A stretch of DNA of 64,000 nt from positions 42,299,142 through 42,363,141 of the forward strand of contig CM067373.1 in assembly GCA_034401795.1 (NCBI GenBank). The letters run 5' to 3'. Shown here piece after piece: positions 1 to 10,125 of the stretch (position 1 is the stretch's first letter; every line of letters starts with the position of its first letter). This stretch comes from Chaetoderma sp. LZ-2023a (taxonomy: Eukaryota > Mollusca > Caudofoveata > Chaetodermatida > Chaetodermatidae). The notes below the pieces were generated by a model. The model did no database searches and was not told the origin of the DNA. It saw only the letters and a list, made by a program, of their open reading frames with translations. The position numbers were made by a program, and so were the translations under genes.

Positions 1-20
1 TATCGTTTCGCCCGCACGAC

Positions 21-1740
21 GTGTCATTGCATGATGACAATGACACAGAACCTTATAGTCCTATGGGTGCTCAGAATAAGAGCACAGGTGACCCTTGTAA
101 CAAATCAAAGTTATTGAATACACCTGCCAGTAGTAGTAGGATGGCCGATGAAATGCACGTACAGAACAGTCATGAACTGAACAACTCGAATGTCATAATA
201 ACAAGTGTCAATGACACTCAATCTAATGGTACTAGTATTGCAATGCTAGACAGGTTGAGGGAGCAAATGAATGAACAAATGAGAAGCATGTTTGGTGTGT
301 TTAGGAGTGAGATTGTGAAACTGAATGAGAACACGGAATCAAAGTTGAAACAAATGCAACGTCAGATGTCAAATGTATCTGGACATGTTAGGCCAGATTT
401 GACATATCACCGTGACCCGAATATGACTAATAACAATCAGAGTAACATTGGAATGAGGAGGGGGTCGAGCAATGATCCAATTAATTCCAATCGAAGTTGG
501 AGTGATCCAGGACCTATGGTTGGTGAGCAGCATATTATCCATGTAATGAGAATCCAATTAGTGAAAGATATGCATTGTATGGTGATGGAGGTGAGTGCAA
601 TGTTGGGCCTGGATACCCTGGCTATAACGAGACAAACAATGATGACCACTATTTTCCGAGAGAAAGTCATAGCCAGTACCAGACAAACTATACACACTCA
701 TCTGCTCGTAATGGTCCAAGCCAGAGAAACACACATGTAGTACGTCCACCTCCATATGATGGAAATGATGAATGGGAAGATTATTTCAATCAGTTTGAAA
801 TAATAGCTGAAATCCATGAATGGTCACCGGTCACCAAAGGGTTAATTTTAGCAGGGAGTCTCTGTGGAACTGCCAGAGCGATTCTGGGTGAACTTGATAC
901 ATACCAACGTAGGGATTTTCAATGTTTGGTTAGGGCACTGGGAAATCGGTTTGGGTCAGCTAATAAGGCTGAAATTTTCCGAGCCCAGTTGCAGACACGT
1001 ATGCGTGGTAGGAATGAAGCATTGCCTGAATTATCACAATCCATTAAGAAAATGACTAGAAGAGCATATCCAGGTGCGGATTCTGGATTAATAAATATCC
1101 TGGCGCATGATTATTTTTTGATGCATTACCAGATGCGGACATGCGTCTGCGATTAAGAGAGGCCCAAACTAACAATATTGGTGATGCAGAAAGCATAGCA
1201 GTCCGATTGGAAGCACATAGATTAGCTGATAGACACCGAGGGCGCCCTGTCCGAAATTTTGAGAATGTCCATGTTGACATACGTAATGATTATGGTAATC
1301 CAGATCATGGTCATTCAGTTCGTATGTCTGATTCCAGTAGTACAGGTATTAGGAATGACGATCCAATAGTAAAATTATGTCAAGAGATTCGTGCCGGTCA
1401 GGCTGACCTGACACAACAACTGATAAAGAATCAAAAGGCTCAACAGAAACAAATAGCTGGATTAATTGGTGATTCTGAAGTATCAGGTCACAGGACTGCT
1501 CCAAGATGGTCAAATTCAAGTGCATCCTATCAGTCTTCTGATGAAGGTCAGAATAGTATGAGCAGTGGTAGACCTCATGTTGGTTATCGAAATTCGCAGG
1601 GGAAGCTGACTGGTAACCATGGCCGATAATCTAGCGGTTATAATGGTGAATCTCGAAATAAAGATACACCACGTAGTGGATGCTGGCAATGTGGGGAGAC
1701 TACCCATTATCGTAATAAATGCCCTTTACTCACCAAGACT
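21..1740 (+). pseudogene. Ty3/gypsy gag, frameshifted
   Basis: Three frames must be joined to read this gag. From 21 there is a polar N-terminal part with a heptad-like stretch (LDRLREQMNEQM and following). At about 560-575 the frame changes into the retrotransposon gag capsid domain, recognisable by PPPYDGNDEWEDYFNQFE near 730-800 and by the RRDFQCLVRALGNRFG block near 910-960. A second shift lies in a T run at 1113-1118, after which MRLRLREAQ continues the capsid. An in-frame TAA at 1627-1629 separates this from a CCHC zinc knuckle (CWQCGETTHYRNKC) at 1681-1722. Gag would package the element RNA. As it stands it encodes no full-length product; the homopolymer shift could be a sequencing error, but the stop is harder to explain that way. 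Confidence 0.8.
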
Positions 1741-2265
1741 GTGTTCAAGGGCAACGAACAAATGTCGAACTAGAGAGCCATAGTTCGACAATGGTTGATA
1801 CCAGGCTCCAGGATGATCGAAAGTTCATACGGCTGGGTGGTTCCGCTGCTAGCAAAGAAGGGTTATTTGTAGCTGCAGAAGTCCAGAATAGACCAATTAA
1901 GTTTTTGGTGGACCCTGGAGCTACAGTAACCATTATTCGTGCAGACATTTTGAAACAATTGTTACCAACCTGTAGTTCAAATAAGGCTGATACCAAATCA
2001 TTCTTGGTAACTGCTACAGGAACTGTGTCACCTTTACAGAGTTGGGGTATTGCGCAATTGAAATTGGGTCACCGAACATTCAAGCAGGAGATTTGGAAAG
2101 CTGATATCGAAAATGAGGGAATTCTTGGGATGGATTTCCTAATTAACAATGATTGTAATGTATTACTTGGTCAGCGACAATTAATGATTGGCAATGACTC
2201 TGTTCCATGCTATCAGCATGAGACAGAAATGCGACCCACATGTAGAATTGCTGTTCAAGAGACGG
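1719..2265 (+). pseudogene. Ty3/gypsy aspartic protease, active-site triad altered
   Basis: The frame from 1719 reads a retropepsin-like domain: a FLVDPGATVTII block at about 1905-1940 and an ILGMDFL block at about 2122-2142. The first matches the D-T/S-G-A motif of retroviral-type aspartic proteases, except that the middle residue is Pro, which a single base change could produce. The second matches the conserved ILG-D strand near the C-terminus of the fold. The domain is about the normal size. After 2265 the frame runs into the out-of-frame RNase H tail and stops at 2333, because the polymerase part has been deleted. Loss of Thr/Ser in the triad would be expected to abolish or cripple cleavage. 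Confidence 0.7.
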
Positions 2266-4143
2266 TGGTTGATCAACTTCAAGAATCCAGAAGGCCAAGT
2301 TGCCAGATGGCTCGAACAGCTAGGCACATATGATTTTAAGATTGAGCACAGGCGTGGCGTGTCACATGGTAATGCGGATGGTCTAAGTAGAAGACCATGT
2401 TGTGATAGTCACTGTAGGAATTGTGAGCGACAGGAAAGTCGTGAAGGTTTAAATGTCCTTCAAGAAAGTCAGTTGGCTGAAACTAAAGAGGCGGTGAATA
2501 AGTCCTCTTGTAGAGAGGTAGTTGTGCAGTCCTCATTGGATAGGGGAGCCATAACGAGACACTCTAGAGTAGGTGAAGGGGTTTGCAGGTTAACAGAGCT
2601 GGCCTCTGTAGCAAACCAGGAATGTGAGAAACTGACAGATATTTTGGATTTGTCCTCACAGGAGATGAGAAGCAAACAAAGTTTGGATAGGACACTGGGT
2701 TGTCTCCTGGGATGGAAGGAACAGGAGAAACGACCAGACTGGGCAGATATTGCCAGCAGTAATACTGCGGTAAAGCAATACTGGGCTCAGTGGGATTCTC
2801 TTGTGCTAAGAGCCGGTGTTCTGTATAGACGCTGGGAATCAGATAGAGGTGACAAAGTAGTTTGGCAATTGCTATTGCCAATGGAACTACGTAATGCTGC
2901 CTTGGGGCAGTTACACAATGCAGTGACAGCTGGCCACCTAGGGAGGAGAAAGATGCTAGCTAAGTTGAGAGCCAGATTTTATTGGTGCGGCCTTAGGAAA
3001 GATGTTGACCATTGGTGTCGTGTTTGCGATGGTTGTGCTTCGAGGAAACGACCAATTAAAAAGCCAGGAGCTAAGATGCAACAGTACAATGTTGGCGCCC
3101 CTATGGAAAGAATCGCTCTGGACATAATGGGCCCATTGCCATTATCAGATCAAGGGAATCGCTATCTACTTGTGGTTGGTGACTACTTCACCAAATGGGT
3201 GGAAGCTATCCCGATTCGTAACCAAGAGGCAATAACCATTGTTGAAGTGCTGCTGAAGCATGTGGTGACAGTTTTTGGCGTACCTATGGAGGTGCATTCT
3301 GACCAGGGAAGAAACTTTGAGTCTGAGGTCTTCTCTCAAATGTGTACGGCCTTAGGCATCAGTAAGACTAGGACGACACCATTGCATCCACAATCAGATG
3401 GTATGGTTGAAAGGCTAAATCAGACGATTGAAACCATGCTGTCTGCATATGTGGGTACACACCAACGTGATTGGGATACATTTATACCATTATTAATGAT
3501 GGCATATCGTTCAGCAGTACACGAAACCACCGGACAATCACATTGTTCTATGATGCTAGGTCGTGAAATAGCATTACCGATCGATATACTTTTGGGACAA
3601 CCGAATGACTTTGATGGGAATGGTGACTATGCATATGACCTTCATAAGCGAATGGAGGACATCCATGAGTTTGCTAGGACCCATATCAAGGCAGCTAGTG
3701 CTGCACAAAAGAGAATCTATGATCGCAATGTAAACCAGTTCTGTTACAAAGAAGGTGATCTAGTGTGGTTGTATAATCCATGTAGGAAGAAAGGGGTATG
3801 TCCAAAGTTATCACGACCTTGGACTGGACCATATGTGGTAATGAACCGATTAAATGATGTGATCTATCGAATACAGGGCAAACCGAAGTCTAAACCTCGA
3901 GTTGTACATCATGATCAGTTAAAGCCCTATGTCGGAGAGACCAAAACGAGATTGCCTGATTCTGAACATGTTGCGAACATGTCTACAGAACCTGATGTGA
4001 TGGGGAGGAGGCGGTTGGAATATATGCATGACAGTACAAAGAAGGACAGGGTACACATGACGCTGGAGCGAGACAATGACAAACAAGACATACGAAACAA
4101 ACGAAGACCAAAATGGTTTAATGAGTTTATTATTGGTTACTAA
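2188..4143 (+). CDS. Ty3/gypsy RNase H tail plus complete integrase
   Basis: Recognisable homology begins near 2262 with the end of RNase H (NFKNPEGQVARW, then HRRGVSHGNADGLSRR), followed by a Cys-rich linker. Integrase follows: the H2C2 zinc-binding domain (H and H near 2917 and 2935, two Cys pairs near 2990-3040), then the catalytic core with ALDIMGPLP (first Asp), VHSDQGRNF (second Asp) and GMVERLNQ (Glu), then a GPYVVMNRL block at the C-terminus. All three acidic residues are present and the frame is open for over 620 codons from the deletion point. The open frame starts at a TTG, so no proper initiation site is seen; in an intact element it would be made as part of gag-pol. It ends 26 bases before the acceptor of the next ORF. 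Confidence 0.85.
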   Translation: MAMTLFHAISMRQKCDPHVELLFKRRWLINFKNPEGQVARWLEQLGTYDFKIEHRRGVSHGNADGLSRRPCCDSHCRNCERQESREGLNVLQESQLAETKEAVNKSSCREVVVQSSLDRGAITRHSRVGEGVCRLTELASVANQECEKLTDILDLSSQEMRSKQSLDRTLGCLLGWKEQEKRPDWADIASSNTAVKQYWAQWDSLVLRAGVLYRRWESDRGDKVVWQLLLPMELRNAALGQLHNAVTAGHLGRRKMLAKLRARFYWCGLRKDVDHWCRVCDGCASRKRPIKKPGAKMQQYNVGAPMERIALDIMGPLPLSDQGNRYLLVVGDYFTKWVEAIPIRNQEAITIVEVLLKHVVTVFGVPMEVHSDQGRNFESEVFSQMCTALGISKTRTTPLHPQSDGMVERLNQTIETMLSAYVGTHQRDWDTFIPLLMMAYRSAVHETTGQSHCSMMLGREIALPIDILLGQPNDFDGNGDYAYDLHKRMEDIHEFARTHIKAASAAQKRIYDRNVNQFCYKEGDLVWLYNPCRKKGVCPKLSRPWTGPYVVMNRLNDVIYRIQGKPKSKPRVVHHDQLKPYVGETKTRLPDSEHVANMSTEPDVMGRRRLEYMHDSTKKDRVHMTLERDNDKQDIRNKRRPKWFNEFIIGY

Positions 4144-5167
4144 TCGGTCGCTGTTATTGTCTTCACAGGAGGTGGTGTACCTGTGCACGATCTGCACGGA
4201 TGTGACGTTCCATTGCTTTGATGCTGCACTGCGGCACATGACTGGTCAACATAGCAACTTTGCATACAGATGCACTTATTGCAAAAAACTCTTTTCCCGG
4301 ATGGAGGTGGCCAAAACAGGCCACAAGAGAAAGTGCACCATTGCACCAGAAGGCCGGACGGTCGAGCCAACATTTATACACAAGACGACAGGGCAGACGG
4401 GCGCTGATGCTCAGACGGCGTTCGAGCGTGAACGGGACTATCTGTTCTCACGCATCCGACATCAGGTAAAGCCAAAGTCCTGCCCAACCGTAGCGGATGT
4501 CGCTGAGAGAAAGTCGTCGGAGCCAAAGTGCAAGAAGCAGAAGCGATCCATGTCTATTCCGGTGAAATCTTTCGAGTTCGGTGTGCTAGCCGAGCTCGAT
4601 GAATTAGAACGGTCCGTCGTCAATGTGCCACTTTCCGAGGACCCCATTCCAGAGCCGGTGATCTCCTGTCGGGAAAAGCGGTCTCTTCTCGCCCAGCTCT
4701 CCGATGATGAGTGTTCGGTGGAAAGCATCGTTGTATGTCCAGCGACTTCTCCGGCAATGGACAGTTGCCCACCAACTCCGAAGATGGCTCCCAAATCGGA
4801 TCGGGAGATGGTGTCTCTTATAGAGAAGTGCCAGACGGACGTCTTGAAATTAGATGTCTCCGGACAGATTTTTTATGTTAACCAGAGTGATCTTCTTCGG
4901 TTTCCGGACACACTCCTTAGCTACCTTGCCAAGGAGCGTGAGATTCCAATCATTCCGCGGAAGCAGGGTCTCTATTGTTTTGCGCGAGACAATCGCCACT
5001 TCCACATCCTATTGAACTTCTACCGCCATGAGGAATTCTTGCTCACATCACTCGGACGGGATCCGGTCGTTCTGGCCGATCTCATAAGTGAGGCACGCTT
5101 TTTCAGGATGCTGCAGTTTCAACAGGCAATTGAAACTCATGTGCGGACTCTCGATCTAGAAGAATAG
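4076..5167 (+). CDS. Retrotransposon ORF3: C2H2/C2HC zinc-finger pair plus T1 (KCTD-type) BTB domain
   Basis: The frame overlaps the end of integrase by 68 bases in another frame and encodes up to 363 residues. Residues about 36-81 hold two zinc fingers: C-x2-C-x13-H-x4-H, then C-x2-C-x13-H-x3-C. A Lys/Ser/Pro-rich linker follows. Residues about 258-355 read as a potassium-channel tetramerisation (T1/BTB_2) domain: LKLDVSGQIFYVN, then LLRFPDTLLSYL, then YCFARDNRHFHILLNFYR, then LISEARFFRMLQF. T1 domains form tetramers or pentamers and recruit cullin-3 in KCTD proteins; zinc fingers suggest nucleic-acid binding. ORF3 looks richer in G+C than the integrase before it. Its position is that of env in errantiviruses, but nothing envelope-like (signal peptide, membrane span) is visible. 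The product could start at the ATG at 4076 or, more likely, be spliced in at 4169. Function unknown. Confidence 0.75.
   Translation: MTNKTYETNEDQNGLMSLLLVTNRSLLLSSQEVVYLCTICTDVTFHCFDAALRHMTGQHSNFAYRCTYCKKLFSRMEVAKTGHKRKCTIAPEGRTVEPTFIHKTTGQTGADAQTAFERERDYLFSRIRHQVKPKSCPTVADVAERKSSEPKCKKQKRSMSIPVKSFEFGVLAELDELERSVVNVPLSEDPIPEPVISCREKRSLLAQLSDDECSVESIVVCPATSPAMDSCPPTPKMAPKSDREMVSLIEKCQTDVLKLDVSGQIFYVNQSDLLRFPDTLLSYLAKEREIPIIPRKQGLYCFARDNRHFHILLNFYRHEEFLLTSLGRDPVVLADLISEARFFRMLQFQQAIETHVRTLDLEE
4138..4168 (+). promoter_or_regulatory. Predicted 3' splice acceptor for ORF3
   Basis: A branch-point-like TACTAAT lies at 4138-4144, followed by a pyrimidine-rich stretch and CTTCACAG ending at 4168. 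The next codon, GAG at 4169, is in the ORF3 frame and precedes the first zinc finger by five residues. The acceptor lies just after the integrase stop, where env acceptors lie in spliced LTR elements. The matching donor would be upstream and was not identified. Confidence 0.5.
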
Positions 5168-6457
5168 GTGGACTGTTCTCGTTGCTCCAGCTTCAGATTC
5201 AATAGTATCAGTTACTCATAATTACACAGTGTTCACCAGTGCTTTGCTGTTTCTGACTATGCTGGACATCTTCTGAGTGTTTATACCTGCAGTTCTTCTG
5301 ACTGTTTATGTCATCTTCCAACCATATGGAACTTGCAGTTTTCCGCCTGTGTCTGCCGTATTCCGATGTTATCTTCGATCCGTCTTCCGAGTGCATCTGT
5401 CTTCTTCCAGCTACCGTTAATCTGCTGTTCATCTCATTGTGTCTGCTTCGTCTGATGATGTGGAGTCTTCTGTCTTGAGCCATCCTGTGGAAAAGAGAAT
5501 ATTTTTATTATTACTTTATTGTATACAGATGGTATTCCGGTTTGTTAGCATCAGCGTTATGGTGTCATGATAGGCAATGCATGGCTTGCCTATGATGACA
5601 GGATAATGCTGGTGGCTAGATGCTGGAGGTATTACACCTTGGTGAGGCTTAACTATGAGAGCTTATCCCACTCACCTATCCTCCGGCATCCAGCTTCAAA
5701 AATGGAATGGGGTTAAGCATAATTGGGAAAGGGGTTTTTTTCAGTGAATTGATGTATGGTGTATCATGGTGTATTTACGCATGTCTAGTATACCTAGTAG
5801 TAGCAGGTACACCTTGTTAAGTCATTTTATCTAGGCTACTGTAAGAGTATCCTGTAACAAATATTGTTATGTTGAGTCTCTATGAAATTTGATGGTCAAT
5901 TTATGATAGTAATTGTTATATGAATTGTGAAATATTCATATTGTTATGTTGAGTCTCTATGAAATTTGATGGTCAATTTATGATAGTAATTGTTATACAA
6001 ATTGTGAAATATTCATATGGTTATGTTGAGTCTCTATGAAATTTGATGGTCAATTTACCAAAGTGGTTGTTGGGTAAGATTTACTGAATCCTGATATTGT
6101 TCATAATCATCAGCATCATCGTCATCAATCTATCAATCATCATCATCGTCATCTGGTACAATGTTAGATTGTAGGATTCTAATGGTTAATTTATTATAAT
6201 GATTGTGATGTATGAATTATTGAGTATTAATATTGTTACATATATTGATTCCTAGGTGGAATGTCAACTTACCCATGTAGAGATATTGAGTGTGATGCAT
6301 GGATGGTTGAGTACTGATCTTGTTATATTACAACTGTATTGATTTCTGTGTGACAGGTCAAGCGTTATAGTTAGTTGTTATGTATGGATTGTTATGATGA
6401 TACCCATGCTAAATGTGTCCTTTAATGCCTGAAGAGTTTGAGGACAAACTCAGTATT
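5168..6457 (+). other. Non-coding stretch between ORF3 and the purine tract
   Basis: No convincing ORF. It holds T-rich and CAT/CTT-rich sequence; three copies of a 77-bp unit at 5861-6058 are listed separately. It is long for a gypsy 3' untranslated region. Confidence 0.6.
5861..6058 (+). repeat. Tandem repeat, 77-bp unit, about 2.6 copies
   Basis: The phrase GTTATGTTGAGTCTCTATG starts near 5866, 5943 and 6020, giving a period of 77. The first two copies are nearly identical; the third diverges after its first 40 bases. Confidence 0.85.
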
Positions 6458-6468
6458 AAGGAGGGGGG
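6458..6468 (+). promoter_or_regulatory. Polypurine tract of the gypsy element
   Basis: AAGGAGGGGGG directly precedes TAGTGAGACGATC, a typical start for a gypsy LTR region. In this family the tract primes plus-strand DNA synthesis and marks the left edge of the 3' LTR. Confidence 0.55.
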
Positions 6469-6772
6469 TAGTGAGACGATCTGCCCCTATGACATTTCGA
6501 GACATGCCTGCATGTCTTGTTATGTCATGGAGACAGGTGATTTCATTACCTATTATACCACGGTTTTACCAGTTTCTGTCAACATTAGTATGTCATTACC
6601 TGTTTTCCAGATAGCGGCTGTTACCTATAACACTTATCCATCATGTCCTCTGATATTTAGGGTTTATTTACCGTTTAGATAGGTTAATTCTTTATTAGAT
6701 TGTCCTAGCGTTGCACAAATTGTGGGCGCATCCATTTTGAATAATTAGCACACAGTATTCTGGGAAGGACAA

Positions 6773-6988
6773 CGGTGCATCGTATCACGTGTCAGAATTC
6801 TAGCATGCTTCAGCTCACGCTGAAGCGCGTCATAATGTGACTCGAGATGGAATGTGTGACGTAACAATAAGGAAATATAACGGTGCATCGTATCACGTGT
6901 CAGAATTCTGGCACGCTTCAGCTCACGCTGAAGCGCGTCATAATGTGACTCGAGATGGAATGTGTGACGTAACAATAAGGAAATGTTA
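6773..6988 (+). promoter_or_regulatory. Two tandem 108-bp enhancer-like units in U3
   Basis: CGGTGCATCG starts at 6773 and 6881, and the two units differ at only a few bases. Each carries an E-box-like CACGTG, a TGACGTAA (CRE/AP-1-like), and an inverted repeat GCTTCAGC-TCAC-GCTGAAGC. The pair ends directly before a TATA box. The layout resembles duplicated LTR enhancers; the activity is inferred. Confidence 0.6.
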
Positions 6989-6989
6989 C

Positions 6990-6997
6990 TATAAATA
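6990..6997 (+). promoter_or_regulatory. TATA box of the LTR promoter
   Basis: TATAAATA directly follows the duplicated 108-bp units. Transcription would be expected to start about 25-30 bases downstream, near the G tract at 7016-7029. Confidence 0.55.
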
Positions 6998-7446
6998 GTC
7001 CCCTTTGCTTTAAATGGGGGGGGGGGGGGCGTTTCGGACAACCAACCAAACCAGATCAAGCTTTACGCTAGATAGTTTACCGTTAGCATAAATTGTGGTG
7101 GAAGTGTAGAAGTCCCGTGTTGCAATTATTATGGCGCAGGAGATGATAGCCGCGGAAACGGTACGATTGCTTACGAACTAAACTGTGGTCTGGGCCTATT
7201 TTTACATAGGAGAGCCTGCAGTTTTGTTGATATTTACGGTATCATCTACTCGTCATAATCATATCGTTCCCACCATAATTCCACCACAGTTCTATGCCCA
7301 CCACAGACCCACCACAAACATACAGACCTGTCATTGAACAGAGGTGTCCCGATTGATTGGCATTGTCGAGCGTGCGTAACTGACGTGATATTGGCGAGTT
7401 ACCGAGAATGGGTATTACGTTGGTTGACCACTAGCCGTTGTTAATC

Positions 7447-7612
7447 AGTCGGTCCACCATAGTTCCACCATAGTTGGTCCACCATAGTTCCACCATAGTT
7501 GGTCCACCATAGTTCCACCAGAGTTCCACCATAGTTGGTCCACCATAGTTCCACCATAGTTCCACCAGAGTTCCACCATAGTTGGTCCACCATAGTTCCA
7601 CCATAGCTGTCT
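7447..7612 (+). repeat. Minisatellite of 12-bp units inside the LTR
   Basis: Repeats of CCACCATAGTT with interspersed GGT form an array with a 12-base basic unit and a higher pattern of 27 or 39 bases (TTCCACCATAGTTGGT). The sequence at 7271-7315 holds looser relatives (CCACCATAATT, CCACCACAGTT), which look like the seed of the array. Confidence 0.8.
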
Positions 7613-7919
7613 ACCATCATTGGTGATAGATGAATAGCATTTTATTAGAATATAACTGCTATTGGTAGACCAGCAGCAGTGCGGCGTAGTACTGTTTACT
7701 ATTTGCGTCACATTTGTTTACGTCTGTCTACGTTGGTGTAGCGTAAGGGGTTACGTCCCTTTACGGTATAGACCGTCAAGAGTTGTCTCGCTTGCACTTC
7801 GGCAAGCGAGTTAGACCTATTACCGAGGTAGGGCGAGCTATAGGGTATACAATTCGTTAATGTACCGTGATATCTGAGCATCTGTCAGATGCTGTTTTAC
7901 TAGCCTGTTTATAGTTGTA

Positions 7920-7925
7920 AATAAA
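7920..7925 (+). terminator. Polyadenylation signal in the LTR
   Basis: AATAAA in a GTTGTAAATAAAG context, followed within 20-60 bases by T- and GT-rich sequence, as expected for the R region of an LTR. Confidence 0.5.
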
Positions 7926-8210
7926 GTTACCTGTTTGTTGTTTATTTAAAACCATCTCTTGTGTTTTTATCTGGCTTATGTCAGCCGAAGGATTTGAGCA
8001 GTGAGCACAGCACACGAACCCAAACTTGGTTGTTAACTGGACACTCCTGGGTGATAGAAGGGATATTTGACAGAGAGCTTCTCGGGAAGCTGCTACTGTT
8101 GTCACACTACCATTATTAGTGTCTTGGTGACACTGTGAGCCATCATTGGCCTGTCTTATTGAGGTTGTGGCCTCTGTTGTTGTTGTCGTTATATCCCTAG
8201 TCCTCACCAC

Positions 8211-8351
<141 letters not shown>

Positions 8352-8624
8352 CGCCAGGCCAGCCAGTGTGGGAGAGGTGGGTGTGTGGTGGGGGTGGGGT
8401 TGAGGTGGGTGGAGGGGGGCGTAGTTTCATACATGATTCGTACACCCGCCCATAGTTATTTTATCCGTATCTATAGTCAATCAGCAAGCACATCACGTAT
8501 TAGATCAGCCTTAAGATTTATAAGTGCCGAGCACACGATGAGAATGTCATCAAAATGTGTCAGTGATGTGACTGGTGCCGTGCTACTCAGTACTTTAAAC
8601 ACATCCAATTTCCTACTTGCTTTC

Positions 8625-8919
8625 CCTCCCTCCCTCCCTCACACCCCAAGCCCCTCCCTCCCTCCCTCTCCCACCTCAACTCCCTGCCTCCCTCTCCCCC
8701 CCCCCACACACCCTCTCTCTCTCTCTCTCTCCCTTCTCTCTCTCTCTCTCCCCATCCCTCCCTCTCTCGCTCCCTCCCTCTCTCTCCCGCCCTCTCTCTC
8801 CCTCTCGCTCTCTCCATCCCTCCCTCCCTCGCTCCCTCTCTCCCTCCATCTCCCCTCCGCTCTCTCTCCCTCCCTCAACCCCCCCCCCCCTCCCCTCCCT
8901 CCCTCCATCCCTCCCCTCC

Positions 8920-8968
<49 letters not shown>

Positions 8969-8982
8969 GAGAGAGAGAGAGA

Positions 8983-9041
<59 letters not shown>
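8625..9041. repeat. (CT)n/(CCCT)n array meeting a (GA)n array head to head
   Basis: A pyrimidine-only stretch of about 340 bases, rich in CCCT and CT, runs to a CTCTCGAGAG junction near 8965 and then becomes (GA)n to 9041. The junction makes a perfect inverted repeat of over 40 bases on each side. Confidence 0.95.
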
Positions 9042-9043
<2 letters not shown>

Positions 9044-10125
9044 GTGAATTCATGCTATTCATCGAGTTGTAGTGACATCTCTAATAAGCTGGGGTTTATC
9101 TTTAATGAAAGCTGGTATGTTAAGCTTGAAATCAGCTGTTTTCCAGGTGGGGTGAGATCCCCACAAGATACTCTGGTGTATTGTGTGGCTTTATAATTGC
9201 CGAATGTCTGACTTCTGTTTCTTAAGTTTGTCGGTCTCTGAATGAATGTTTCTGCACAATCAATAATACAGGTTGTGCTTAGATAGTTCTCTCGAAATGG
9301 TTCAGGACAACATGCTCTAATTGCTTCCCTGGGAAGCTAGATGTACTTTTACAATCTGCCCATGGTTTTCCGTAGACATGGTCATTTGTACAAAAGTCAG
9401 ATTCCTGACATTGTGTACATATGTCAACATACTGGATGGATTCATTGTTTCTTTTATGTGTCGGCCTTCTTTTATGTGTCGGCCTTATTAGTATCTACAA
9501 CACCATGATAGAGTCCGTCTCTGACAAATCAGTTATATCATCACAGTTTATTTCATCGCTGCTATTAGTGGCCACGGAACAGTCTGAAACGCTGAGTTTC
9601 TTTAGGACATTTAATGTTTTACCTTACCACCTTACGTCAACCTGGTGTGACACATTTATCGTAACCTAATTTTAATTTCGGATATTGGTTTCTCTCGGAT
9701 GGTTTGTCATCCAAAAAATGTTCTGAACACACATATACCTGTTTTGGTAAGCCTTGTCTATTAATAGCGTTAGTCCCCCCCCCCCACCCCTCTGGATTGA
9801 CTGCAGAGATTTTGCATATATGATATAGGCATGCATGTACACAAATGCACAACTTTTTAAATGATAGTTAAGTAGGCCTACACCGCTCAGTGCACGTACG
9901 ATTGCAATTTACCATTGTGTAGGCTTATGAATAAATTTATGATTGCAATATAGCATTTACTCCAGTTATGTGTTTAGAATTAACTAAAATGTCGGGTAAA
10001 TATAAATTTAATCTGAACTAATCTATTTGCGTGTAGTCTACATTGACATATTATTGACAGTACACGGTTTGTTTACAATTTAGCAGCGGTCGAGGTGCAT
10101 AGCGAGGCTTTCACTGCCGTCCGCA
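9042..10125. other. Unannotated host sequence before the gap
   Basis: AT-rich sequence with no ORF, exon or repeat I recognise, apart from a doubled phrase CTTTTATGTGTCGGCCTT at 9452-9487. The short ORF at 9421-9669 has no family features. Confidence 0.6.

Noticed and set aside
4462..4794. Minus-strand ORF of 110 codons opposite ORF3
   Set aside because: Serine-rich shadow of ORF3 with no family features.
6745..7059. Minus-strand ORF with two repeated blocks
   Set aside because: Repetition comes from the duplicated 108-bp LTR unit.
7445..7711. Minus-strand ORF rich in WWNYGG repeats
   Set aside because: Translation of the CCACCATAGTT minisatellite in the LTR.
9421..9669. 82-codon ORF with a hydrophobic segment
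   Set aside because: No homologue recognised, no splice or promoter context, AT-rich; could be chance.
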